Source of the DNA: Fusarium oxysporum f. sp. lycopersici 4287
Taxonomy: Eukaryota; Ascomycota; Sordariomycetes; Hypocreales; Nectriaceae
Assembly: GCF_000149955.1 (NCBI RefSeq)
Contig: NC_030987.1
Coordinates: forward strand, 1,272,003-1,336,002
DNA: 64,000 bases
Direction: 5' to 3'
Every line of letters starts with the position of its first letter. Position 1 is the stretch's first letter. Shown in pieces: positions 1-10,268 of the stretch. The translations under genes and the position numbers were made by a program. The notes beneath the pieces were generated by a model. That model worked only from the letters and a program-made list of their open reading frames with translations. It made no database searches and was not told where the DNA came from.

Positions 1-2
1 CT

Positions 3-2396
3 ACCAAACCTGTCGCCAACAAAGACTCAATCGTGTCAGGTAGTCAATGGCGTTTCACCCTCATTAACGACATTGTTCTCCGCTATGAATGGGCCGAAGA
101 TGGCGTCTTCGAAGATCGCCCATCAACATTCGCTCTCAATCGAGAATTCCCTACTCCAAAATTCACAGTCTCTGATACAGATGATCAGCTAGAGATAAGG
201 GCAGGTGCTTTTCAAGTAACATACAACAAAACGCGCTTCGATAAATATGGTCTCGTTGTTAGCTTCAGTAACAAGAACACTCTCTGGGGCGCTGATTGGC
301 GATATGGAGAAACGCCGCAGAATCTTGGTGGTACAGCCAGGACGCTTGATGAGGTGGATGGACGGTGTGAACTTGAGCCTGGTATCCTTTCGAGAGCGGG
401 ATACTCAGTACTTGATGATAGCAACTCTATGCTTTTCGACTTTTCTGGATTTGCAGCACCGAGACGACCTGGAGATCGAATCGATGGGTATCTCTTCTCG
501 TATGGCTACGATTACAAGGCTGCCATGAAGGCATTCTTTGCCATTTCTGGAAAGCAGCCTCGTCTTCCGCGATGGGCACTCGGTAATTGGTGGAGTCGCT
601 ACTATCCTTATACTGATGAGGAGTATCTCAAGCTCATGGACAAATTTGAAGCTGAGAAGGTCCCGCTCTCAGTCGCTGTCATCGATATGGACTGGCATCA
701 AGTTCACGGCGATCACATCCCGCATGCTGGCTGGACGGGTTACACGTGGAACAGGAAGCTCTTCAAAGATCCCAATGCCTTCACCAAAGCTTTGCACGAC
801 AAGAAACTCAAGGTTACCTTGAATGATCATCCACATGCTGGTGTGCATCACCATGAGGATCAGTATGAGGCAATGGCCAAGGATCTTGGACACGACACCT
901 CTGACAAAGCTCCAATTCTCTTCAACCCTGTTGACCAGAAGTTTATGCACTCTTACCTCAACACACTTCATCGAAGTCTCGAGAACGATGGCTGTGATTT
1001 CTGGTGGATTGACTGGCAGCAAGGTCCATACAGTCGTGTCCGAGGTCTCGATCCTCTTTGGCTTCTCAACCACTACCACTTTCTCGACAATGAGAAGCAA
1101 AATGGGGAAGGGAAGGCTATTATCTTCTCCCGTTTCGGAGGTCCAGGCAGTCATCGTTATCCTGTCGGTTTCTCGGGAGACAGCATAATGACTTGGGAAT
1201 CTCTCGAGTTTCAACCCGAGTTTACAGCTACAGCCTCCAACATTGGCTATGGGTGGTGGAGCCACGACATCGGTGGTCACATGGGTGGTTATCGTGACGA
1301 TGAGCTTGCGACTCGATGGGTGCAATATGGCGTTTTCTCACCTATCATGCGACTCCATTCCCAGATGGGCTTGTTCACTTCCAAAGAACCCTGGCTGTAT
1401 CGCCCTGAGTTTGCAGAGGTGATGCAAAATTTCTTGCGGTTGCGTCACAGGCTTATTCCATATCTTTACACCATGAACTGCGCATCTTCGTCGAATGATG
1501 AGCCAGTTGTGCAACCCCTGTACTGGAAGTTCCCGGAAAGAGATGAAGCATATGGAAAGCCAAACCAGTACTACTTCGGTTCAGAGCTAGTAGTTGCGCC
1601 TATCGTGAAGCCCCGCGACAAGAGAACGAACCATGGTGCCGTGGATGTTTGGGTTCCTCCTGGTCGACATGTTGACATCTTCACTGGAACTATATACGAC
1701 GGCGACCGGGACATCAGGATGTTTAGAAGCATCAAGAATATGCCTGCGCTTGCACATGAGGGCTCCATCATCCCTCTCGATGCGGACTCTGCCCCTAACA
1801 ACGGTGGCGAGAGCCCTAAGAACTTTGAGGTTCTCGTTGTTGTAGGCAAGAATGGCAGGCTCAAGATTGAGGAAGAGCTTGATGAAAATGATAAGACTGA
1901 TAAAGGGAACTACAACGAGTCTCCCATTCTTGGCTATTTCCAGCAAAGTGGCAGGCTATACTTTGAGCCCAAGGGCAAGGCTTGGAGTATCAAGTTCCTA
2001 TCTATCATGGAGGTTCCAAAGGGATTCAAGGTCGTCAGCGGTGTCACTGATCAGACTGTTCTTGATGTCGAGCCATATGTCGAGGAATATCCTAACGTGC
2101 CTGGCCTGGTCGTCCGAATTCCCGTACTTCCCGATAAGTTGGATACGGTATCTATACAGCTCGGCGATGAGCCGAAGCTGAGCGTGATTGATCCATTGAA
2201 GCGTATTCAGGATCTAATCCTAGACTATCAGATGGACATGTGGACCAAGGAAAAGCTTTGGGGAGTTGTCAAGGCTCCCCAGCCCACAGCGGTCAAGGTT
2301 GGACGACTGATGACCTTGGGGCTGGATGAGGAGTTGCTTGGACCGGTAATGGAGTTGCTCATGGCTGACAGCCGATACGAAACATGCTCCAACTAA
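3..2396 (+). CDS. GH31 family alpha-glucosidase/alpha-xylosidase (5' end outside window)
   Basis: Retaining glycoside hydrolase that releases sugar from alpha-linked glucosides or xylosides. The frame is open from base 3 to TAA at 2394-2396, so the gene begins left of the window; the first in-frame GTG (33) is not a credible start. Numbering from that GTG, the GH31 nucleophile is D327 in FWWIDWQQG and the acid/base is D412 in WWSHDIGGHMGG. An N-terminal beta-sandwich lies at about 1-165 and the (beta/alpha)8 barrel at about 180-520, with beta-rich C-terminal domains after it. No signal peptide can be judged because the N-terminus is missing. The HDIGG context is typical of the family. I cannot separate alpha-glucosidase from alpha-xylosidase by eye. 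It lies 876 bp upstream of a co-oriented MAL-type activator, which suggests maltose-like or alpha-glucoside regulation (inference). Confidence 0.93.
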   Translation, partial: TKPVANKDSIVSGSQWRFTLINDIVLRYEWAEDGVFEDRPSTFALNREFPTPKFTVSDTDDQLEIRAGAFQVTYNKTRFDKYGLVVSFSNKNTLWGADWRYGETPQNLGGTARTLDEVDGRCELEPGILSRAGYSVLDDSNSMLFDFSGFAAPRRPGDRIDGYLFSYGYDYKAAMKAFFAISGKQPRLPRWALGNWWSRYYPYTDEEYLKLMDKFEAEKVPLSVAVIDMDWHQVHGDHIPHAGWTGYTWNRKLFKDPNAFTKALHDKKLKVTLNDHPHAGVHHHEDQYEAMAKDLGHDTSDKAPILFNPVDQKFMHSYLNTLHRSLENDGCDFWWIDWQQGPYSRVRGLDPLWLLNHYHFLDNEKQNGEGKAIIFSRFGGPGSHRYPVGFSGDSIMTWESLEFQPEFTATASNIGYGWWSHDIGGHMGGYRDDELATRWVQYGVFSPIMRLHSQMGLFTSKEPWLYRPEFAEVMQNFLRLRHRLIPYLYTMNCASSSNDEPVVQPLYWKFPERDEAYGKPNQYYFGSELVVAPIVKPRDKRTNHGAVDVWVPPGRHVDIFTGTIYDGDRDIRMFRSIKNMPALAHEGSIIPLDADSAPNNGGESPKNFEVLVVVGKNGRLKIEEELDENDKTDKGNYNESPILGYFQQSGRLYFEPKGKAWSIKFLSIMEVPKGFKVVSGVTDQTVLDVEPYVEEYPNVPGLVVRIPVLPDKLDTVSIQLGDEPKLSVIDPLKRIQDLILDYQMDMWTKEKLWGVVKAPQPTAVKVGRLMTLGLDEELLGPVMELLMADSRYETCSN

Positions 2397-3272
2397 TTGC
2401 CCTGTCGCATTCCAGAATTTCGACTGGTCATCGATCTTGAGCCAGAGTTCTCAACGTCCAATGCCTTCACCAACCCTCGCCTTGAGCAAAACATAACCAG
2501 CATAGAGGCTCAAAAGACAAAAAAACATACAACACCAGGTATTCGCTGGTCGTCACCGACCCAACTACTAATCCGGCGCTTCACAGCTTGACGATGGGGG
2601 AGCGGACGGGACCCCGTATTCTCTGCGAGCTATGGTCGTATGTGCTAGTTGATGGGCTTGGATGGGGTCAAGAGAGGCAAGAGTTGTCAGTTGATGGATA
2701 GGTCGATGCTCTCAAACGATAAAATGTTCTTGTAGAGTAAGCGGACTATAGATAAATAAATTAGATCAACTATCTCGGAGCTCATTTACATACTCTGCTT
2801 GAAGTTATCCAGACCCAATCGCAATTCAATGCCATTCTTACACGTACGGTAGTTGGGCGAATTGAGCATTGATAGTCACTAATAGCACAATATTAACGAA
2901 GAAAACAGAGCTAATGGTTTATATCATGTGGATAACGTTATTCTCTTGGACTGGGACTAAGTGAAATGGTTCAGGTTAGCTAATAAGCGAGCCCTTCAAT
3001 ATAGGCCGTAACAACTCGACCCCTCATAAAGCATGTAGCATTGCTTTCATGCAAGGCAAACTGCCAACGATAGTCCGTTTGAGCCTGTTTACTTCTGCTC
3101 AATTCAGGCTGTTGTAGTCATGTTCTGCAGTAAAACATGAGAGGTACATCTCAGCAAATAGTAGACTCTGGTGGCGAGTGGGGCAAACTCAACCCAGACA
3201 TCGTTACTTTCTGACCTCGACTCAACCTCAATTAAGCTTGACCCATCAACTCGATATCCAATCACAATCACG
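2397..3272. other. Intergenic: GH31 3' flank and MAL-type regulator promoter
   Basis: 876 bp with no supportable gene. The short frames here lack family features. The right half is presumably the promoter of the Zn2Cys6 gene. I found no clear TATA box. Confidence 0.6.
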
Positions 3273-4858
3273 ATGACAACGAGACTTAGAAACGCAAACC
3301 CATGTGACGGCTGCGCTTTACGTCGTGTAAAATGTGAAGAAGGAAAACCATGTCACGAATGTCGACTCAGAGGCATCGAATGCACCGCCTTGAGAACCCG
3401 CAAGAAGCGTGGGCCAAAGGGCGGACCTCGAAGCACAACCAAAGAAAAAGTCGAGAGATTTCAACAGAGCATCAAGGAGACACAACCTTGTAACATTCAA
3501 GATGATGATCAATCGCAGTCCGACCCTTCCAGCTCTGTACCTCTCCCGCCTTATCGCTTACCACTCCACGAATATCAGCGTTTCCTCCAATTCTCAAAAC
3601 GACCAGTATCTTCCATTTGGATGGTCATCAACCCCGATCACCTATTTACAAAAATCTCAGATAATCTTAACGACTATGAGTCTCATGCCCTAGCAGCCGC
3701 ACTATGTGCTGCCACCATAGCTCAACTAAGACTACCAGAACATGCTGGCCCACGAAACACCCCTTCATCTCTTCAGTTTGCTACCGAGTGTCTTCAGCTA
3801 AGAGAACTTTATGATTATCGAGAGAGCTACAGTCTGGCTTCTGCACTCATACCCTTCTTTCTTCATGTTTACCACTCCAACGGCAATAAGCTACGAACCG
3901 CGGGCCTATTTCTAAGAGAGGCTGTAACGCAAGTTCAGCTCATGCAGCTTGGTTATCCTGAGACATATTCGCACCTCACTAAGCAGGAGCAATCACTTAG
4001 ACTTCGAATATACTGGCTTGTTCTCATCACTGAGAGGTACAGTAGACCTTAAACTTTCTGTCATGTTTGCTGACGTTTTGTCTTAGAACATATTCCGCGC
4101 AACATGGCTTGCAAGCAGTTCTCCAAGTCATCGATGTCTTCCCAGACACGCAAGATGACATGGCAGATGAACGACGAATGCAAGCTTTCATCTCCCTCAC
4201 AAGACTCTTTGCATATCTCGAGAGTAACTTGACAACAATTTCATCAAACCAGCAGCCCCTTGAGAGACAAAAGCTGGTATCATATCAAGCCGCTCTGTGT
4301 CTCGACGCACATGATCACGCTGCTCGTGAAGCTCAAAGAGTTGACTTATTCGTCACCCGCCAATGGATCAGACTCATTCTATGGGAGTATACGGCTCGCC
4401 ATTTTGCAATGTCATGTTACCCGGATGACGAAGCTTTCTCTCTTTTCCTTCCAGTCAAGATCGGCCACAAGATGCTCTCACTTTTTTCAATGGTGACAAA
4501 TTCTGCCATCACAACCCACGGATATGGCATTGTAAGTGACAAATGGAGATAGTTTGTACTGAAATTGACTTTGATATTACAGGAACTTAAAGTATTCCGA
4601 TTAGCAGATGCAATGCTTGATATCGTTGCGTGCACGCCATTTTCGGCTCATGGTAGTAGTATGCTTGTTGGTGCAGGAGAAATCTTATATTCTCTTCAAC
4701 ATGTATTGCACTCTGTTGGAGGACGAGACTCCGGCTTTCTACACAAGATACAGAACCGAATGTCACAGCTGGAGTTGACGACTGGATCATGGCCATATCT
4801 CGCCATATCAGACGCAGAGGATGTAATAGAGGAGATAGAGAACGATGACGGCTTATGA
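3273..4858 (+). CDS. Zn2Cys6 transcription factor, MAL-activator/AmyR-like
   Basis: Nuclear transcription activator, predicted 494 aa from exons 3273-4036, 4087-4531 and 4583-4858. Introns are 50 and 51 nt with GTACAG/TTAG and GTAAGT/ACAG borders. Reading across both joins keeps frame. The binuclear zinc cluster is at residues 10-36 with spacing CX2CX6CX5CX2CX6C, followed at once by the basic linker RKKRGPKGG, a hallmark of yeast MAL activators and Aspergillus AmyR/MalR. The middle region (residues about 90-340) matches the fungal-specific regulatory domain, with IYWLVLITER as its familiar core. The ATG at 3273 is chosen because the 34-codon upstream extension has no ATG. It is the immediate neighbour of a GH31 gene on the same strand, so control of that gene is likely but unproven. 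The exact inducer is unknown. Confidence 0.9.
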
Positions 4859-5139
4859 TCGCCTTTAACTTTTGTAATAGGTTAAGATGAACACTGGAGT
4901 TCGAACCACGAGGCGCCCGAAGCCATACTCAAACCATGTTCAATTCACGAATTATATATTTGCTAGAACGAAAAATACCAGGCTATCCATTCACTTTGTT
5001 ATTTCTGGCAATTCCCCTCATATTATAAATAATTCAAGTTAAGTCCAGATTAGAAAGGCTGTTTGTTTTATGCAAGACGTCGATAAAACTGTTTGCTGTT
5101 AGTGAGTAATAAGCCGCTCACTACCATCAAGCGAGCTTA

Positions 5140-5223
5140 TCCCCTGTGGCTTAGTTGGCTAAAGCGTCCGACTGTTATTCATAGACAATCGGGAGATCGG
5201 AAGTTCGAGCCTTCCCGGGGGAG
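5140..5223 (+). tRNA. tRNA-Asn (anticodon GTT) with a 10-nt intron
   Basis: The sequence folds as a complete cloverleaf. The acceptor stem is TCCCCTG with CGGGGGA (5216-5222), the D stem is GCTT/AAGC, and the anticodon stem is TCCGA/TCGGG. The T arm is GGAAG-TTCGAGC-CTTCC and the discriminator is G5223. The anticodon GTT is at 5174-5176. A 10-nt intron (5178-5187) sits one base 3' of the anticodon, the standard nuclear position; removing it leaves a normal 74-nt tRNA. The internal boxes are intact (GGTTCGA-type B box is AGTTCGAGCC), and T-rich tracts downstream from about 5227 can stop Pol III. One stem pair at each end uses G-T wobble. Confidence 0.9.
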
Positions 5224-6041
5224 TTCTCTTTTGCTATTTGCAACTTTTGTTCAGTATTACTTTTTATTTGTTTTGGTAACGATAAAAGGTTATGGGGGAT
5301 AAAAATGCACTGCGCGTTTTGATTCAATCTTTCTTAGTTGATTTACATAGAGGAGCTGTAATTTTATCTGGTTCTGAGGTTACTCATTGGTCTGGGGTAG
5401 GAAGGTGCTGCAAATAGTGGTTTAGATAGTCGAGGTCGAGGTAATACAGTACGCCCTGTTACATGCAATACGCCGCAATTAAAGAGCCAGCTGAGGTTAT
5501 ATATGCCGCTAAACCTGAATTGATCCTCCTTTACGAAAAAGACAACCTCGAGACATCCGAGATTGTGCTCAAACCGTCAGTGCTGAACTCTTGCGCCAAA
5601 GCGCTACATCTACCTGGATACAGCCAACACAGCCAGAACTAGACCAGAAGCAGTACCTACCCATCGCTATAGATTAGAAAGACCAGCGAATAGACAAACA
5701 CCAGAGATTCAGCCGTGAAGGATCAATAGATTCAGTTTGAAGAGTCGGACCAATAAGCAAATTGCCAAGGGTCCACATTGACAGGCACAATCGTCAAGTC
5801 TAACTCAATCTGTCGCTACCCAGCGCTGTAGGGCTGCTAGCTTACACTCGAGGGCTGTGGCTGCGCCTTGTTGCAGATGGAGATGCAGGGCATATTGAGA
5901 GACAGAGACGATGACGAAAGTGATTGATCCTTCGTACATGTTTATATAAAGACGATGTTGTCTACCTTGAAAGTAAGCCATGTTTGAGCCACAGTCTACA
6001 AAACACTGTTGTACTTACACCGGACTTGACACCAATACACC
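5224..6041. other. Intergenic between tRNA-Asn and RTA1-like gene
   Basis: 818 bp with no supportable gene. It holds the Pol III terminator T-tracts just after the tRNA and the promoter of the next gene at its right end. Confidence 0.6.
5943..5950 (+). promoter_or_regulatory. TATA box of RTA1-like gene
   Basis: TATATAAA lies 92-99 bp upstream of the ATG at 6042, a usual fungal distance. No other TATA-like element lies between it and the start. Confidence 0.55.
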
Positions 6042-7158
6042 ATGGCAAACCCAACAAAAGACAATCTCTATGGCTATGATGCCAACAAGATCCTTCCCAT
6101 TATTGCTTCGGTGATAATAGGAATATCACTCATAGGACATTATATTCAGAACACGTAAGTCATCGTCTAGGATGGATAAGCCCACACAAATACTGATTTG
6201 AGATAGTCGATACAAATTCTGGCGAGTTACATTCTTCATGTTCTACGCCGGTCTGTTCTTCTGCATCGGATGGGCAGTGAGAGCTATCTCAGTACGGAAA
6301 CCCGACAGTCTTCCCTTATACATGATCTCGAGCATCTTCATCTACCTCGCTCCTCCGGTATACTCAGCTGCCGAATACAACACTCTTGGCCGTCTAATGC
6401 ACTATCTGCCAATGCACTCCATCATCAACCCGAACCGAATTGTGTACATCTTTGTCTTCTTGGGTTCTCTTGTTGAGGTTCTGACTGCCATTGGTGCCTC
6501 ATGGATGGCAGCTGGTAATGGTCGACAGGATGAGGATCGCCTAACATCTGGTGCAACCTTCATGGCCATCGCGGTTATCCTCCAAGGGACAATCGAGATC
6601 GGCTTCATTGCCATGGTCGGAGTTCTTCATAGGCGATGTTCCAAGGCCGATATGTTGCCTTCGAACGTACGAACTCTGTTCATCATGCTCTACGGCACCT
6701 CGATACTCATCCTCATCCGCTGCGTCTTCCGCGCCGTCGAGACGTTTGAGCTCAGGGACATTCTCTCTAGCGGAGAAGACAACAGCAACGCACTTATGAA
6801 ACGCGAATGGCCTTTTTATGTTCTGGAAGCCATTCCTGTCGCTCTTTATACGTACTGGCTGAACATTATCCACCCTGGGCGATATCTACCTCACGACCAA
6901 CGTCAATACCTCGACTTTGATGGCAAGACGGAACGCATGGGACCAGGATGGATCCATAAACGGCACTGGGTGATGTTTATCGCAGATCCGTTTGACTTCA
7001 TCGGGATGTTGTCGATGAAGAAGAGAGATCCTTATTATCTCCGCCCGAATGAGTGGCCTGAGACGAATAACTGTTTTGCTCAGGGTAGAGGATCCAACGT
7101 CAAGCCGGGAAAGTACAAGGCGCTTTCCAAGAATGAATCGAATGAGTCGAGTGTCTGA
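6042..7158 (+). CDS. RTA1-like seven-helix membrane protein
   Basis: Predicted 354-aa integral membrane protein of the RTA1/RSB1 family, whose yeast members protect against toxic lipids or sphingoid bases; the transport mechanism is unsettled. Exons are 6042-6154 and 6207-7158, with a 52-nt GTAAGT...TAG intron that joins phase 2 cleanly. Hydrophobic segments begin at about residue 16 (IIASVIIGISLIGHY) and continue through the family's loop region, including GATFMAIAVILQG and the RCVFRAVE segment, which match RTA1 consensus blocks. The late helix EAIPVALYTYWLNIIHPGR is also typical. The C-terminal 90 residues are polar and probably cytosolic. The start ATG lies in a CACC-ATGG context downstream of a TATA box. 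A second, diverged RTA1-like gene lies at 45375-46480. The substrate cannot be inferred. Confidence 0.88.
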
Positions 7159-8197
7159 TGTAATGGTCGGGCAGGGGTGAGCAGATCTCGATGGGGGATC
7201 GTGTTTGAGATATATACCCTCTTGTATAGTATAGTAACCTTACTTCTCTTTTTTTCAAAGCGTCTGTATGCAAGATAGATTTATGATAGCTTAAAATTCA
7301 TCACATTCTTAGTGTAAATATTTGTCAAGTTTAAGCATACTTTAGGATGTAATTATGGTGAGATTAGTCTTCTTTTATCATGTTTAGGCTTTTCTCGTCC
7401 CGACTATCAGGGTCCGATTATGTGATTGATGGATTCCGAGATGCATGCGGACGGGAATAAATTTAAACATGTTTGTTAAGCTTACCTTATGTGCCTCACA
7501 AGATAAGTCCCTCTTCTTGGCTCTAAATTTGGGCCATGAAGGATCATGTCATCCATGGATGTACTATATGTAAGCGGGACGATCGGTGACTTCATTGCCG
7601 GATGCGGCCCCACATGCATCCCGACAATGACGTCGCTTGGCGGGCACTGACAGAACTCTTGGCTGCGGTTGGTTTCCTTGGCCACAGGGGAAAAAAGTCC
7701 GACGGCTGAAGGACGTCATTCGCAAATCACAGCTGTAAACCGCTGTAGTTATTAGCGGTTACACCGCATTACATGACCACCCCTGATGGATGATAACGAT
7801 GGAGTTGGGATAGCTGATTCTTTAGTTGCTAGCTGCTGTACCGTTGCATCCGCACGTCAGACCCTTTTATCGTTGGGTCTCCCCCCGTCCGTCTCATCAG
7901 GATCATGCTACCTTGGACCTCTAAATAAGTATCATGGCAACCCGCCCGCCTCACACTATTAGCTTAAAAACTAAACTTTGCCACTGAAATGGGCCCTTTT
8001 CTCCTTATGATCGATCCTCCACACATTTTTTCCAGTTTCTCCTTAGGACCAAGTTATCTGGTCTGGTCTGGTTTAGCTTAATCTCCAGTTTACCTCACCT
8101 CATTCTCGACTTGGCCATTTCCTCTTCCTCCTCTCATCACTGCCATCGTCACCAACACCACGGCAACATACCACACCGCATCACTAACTATACAACA
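7159..8197. other. Intergenic, long promoter of multipass protein gene
   Basis: 1,039 bp with no supportable gene. The last 200 bp are rich in C and T, as in many fungal leaders. A TTG-initiated extension of the next ORF (from 8111) is ignored because an ATG is available at 8198. Confidence 0.6.
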
Positions 8198-9544
8198 ATG
8201 CCTGAGGTGCGTAGGGGCAGCCTTGCGCCAGTGTCCGACTCGGCCCTCTCGTCGACAGATGTTCCTGAAGCTCCCGTGATCTCTCGTCCCTCGCAGTCTC
8301 ATCAATCCTCGACTGATCGTGTGCGATTCAACCTTCCAGAAGAAGCAACTTCACCAATCTCACCGCGAGAGCCCCTCGACTCAGCGTTTGCAGAATTACC
8401 TCGACGGACATCTGAAGGTGCTCGGCGAACATCCGAGGGTGCTCGACGGAACTCGGATGCTCCAAGAAGGAGTTCAGATGCGCCTCGAAGAAGCCTGTCC
8501 TATGCCCAGCGACCCCAAGCAGACGCATACTACGATTCTCGAGCCGCTACTCAAAAAGAATATCGACGACGAGCTACAACATTATTAGAGTACTACGACG
8601 AAAACCCCCATCTGCTACCGCAGCTCCCGTTTACATGGCATCATGGCTGGAAGCGCTGGCGACTCTTCATCTTCGCATTCCTGGTCTTTGTCGACGCATC
8701 CGCGGTCCCGATAGCTCTATACTACGGACTCAAATATGCAGGGGACGTTGAAGGATGGATCATCTTTGCGGTAGTTACTACAATCTGGGGTGGTCCCACG
8801 TACTTGGAATTCGCCATCCGCACCCTCCGATTGATCAAGGTGGATAGGTTCTACCGACCGCTAGGAACGAATCACCGGTGGTGCTTCGATATGCTGACGT
8901 ACTCTTCCACCCTTACTATTTTTGTGGTTACTGCTTTGTTCATCATTGGCAGTGCCCCTCATAATGTTTGGTTGAGAGTGCTATGCATGCCTGCTCCAGC
9001 TATTCTTTACTGCTATGGCGGTGTTCTGTTCCTTATTACGCTTTACCACCAGATGAACTGGCCAGCTCCTTTCCGCATCAGCTCAACTGCGAAGGGAGAA
9101 AAGGTATGTTGAGAAAATAAAAAAAACTAGCAGTTGCCATATGCTAATTCTATGCAGGTCTTACCAGGTGTTTACTACTTCATCGAGGATGTTATCGCGG
9201 TTAATGCCCTTGGTGGCCGGCCGTATCGGGAAGCATTAGCAGCTCGATACAAAGCTAGCCCACGTTTCCGAGAGATGGTCTACAAACAATCCTGGTTCTG
9301 GTCTATCCCGGCGCTAGTACTCGCCGTCCCCCTTACCGTCATATCCGTCATTCCACAAGTTCCGGCAACCGGCGCCTATGGTGTTGCGTGGGCGGTTCCA
9401 TTCTTGTGGGCCGCTGTTTGGGGTATCATCACCATCAAGTGGTGTAAGAGAGACATGAAGCGGGAGAGAGAAGAGTGGGAACTTGGAGTTGACCCTGAAA
9501 AAGAGATTAAGAGAAAGGGATCATCTATCGAGACGGCATCATAG
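8198..9544 (+). CDS. Multipass membrane protein with tandem RRxS heptads, function unknown
   Basis: Predicted 430 aa from exons 8198-9103 and 9158-9544; the intron is 54 nt (GTATGT...GCAG, phase 0). The first 145 residues are polar and probably disordered. They contain five tandem heptads (residues 69-103) starting with RR, four of the form RRxS, which fits basic-directed kinase sites such as PKA. From residue about 155 there are around six or seven hydrophobic segments, for example FIFAFLVFVDASAVPIALYY, IIFAVVTTIWGG and a pair within the second exon. The tail after the last helix is highly charged. I do not recognise the family. A plasma-membrane or organelle location is possible, and regulation by phosphorylation is an inference from the motif alone. 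Confidence 0.8.
8402..8506 (+). repeat. Five tandem 21-bp units coding RR-heptads
   Basis: Units at 8402, 8423, 8444, 8465 and 8486 encode RRTSEGA, RRTSEGA, RRNSDAP, RRSSDAP and RRSLSYA. The DNA has diverged more than the protein, and Arg codons are mixed (CGA, CGG, AGA), so the repeat seems kept by selection on protein rather than being a fresh duplication. Confidence 0.85.
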
Positions 9545-10268
9545 TGGGGGTGTGAGAGTTTGGTGGTGGTGATTTAATAGCGAGCATGGTGGCATACACA
9601 ATATCCGCAGGCCTTGGGCGTTTAGGAGTGAGAGCAGCACTAACGATAACGATCAGAATGAAGTGTAGCTACAGACGATGTCTCCATTCCATATCTGTAC
9701 ATACATATATATCTATTGATAGCAACAAACAAACAAACCAACATGAACGAGAATCTGTTATCATATCACTTGAATCACTTGGAGTTGCGCATTAGCCCCC
9801 AGTTCTTAGTCGTGCGCACCACTAGAGCGACGCGTGTCTGTCACCACAACCACCATCATGCTACTGTCATATCAGCACAGCCCCCAAGTCTGAGCCAGCA
9901 AATAGATAGTATACAGTCAAGACGGTAGATCTCGGGGAGTCGGTACTAAATGACTCCGAAAGAGTGGCATTTAGAACGGGTCTTTTTTGGTGTCTCATTG
10001 TCTTATGACTTTGACTCCCGATGAAGCCGAAGTGTCGGGCCTGTGCATTGATATCAAAGTTTAACTGGTGATGGCGGCATAGTAATCCTTGTCAGGTAAG
10101 GTTAATTCTTGAGAGGTCATTGGAAGCTATTCATTGGTGAATTTTGTAATGTCATCTTGAGCACTGCCGAGGTCAATCATCAAAGTTGCATGGTTGTAAA
10201 GAGAATGTTGAACTCGTCAACTCAATAGGGTCCTGGTACTAACAACAATTAACCAACTCTTTGATAAC
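9545..10268. other. Intergenic between convergent genes
   Basis: 724 bp of shared 3' flank between the multipass protein gene and the SDR gene. No gene is visible; short frames have no family features. Confidence 0.6.

Noticed and set aside
669..1325. 218-aa minus-strand frame inside the GH31 gene
   Set aside because: It overlaps the catalytic region of a clear GH31 gene and shows no domain features.
3171..3272. N-terminal extension of the Zn2Cys6 factor from a GTG
   Set aside because: Non-ATG start with no conserved content; ATG at 3273 lies nine codons before the zinc cluster.
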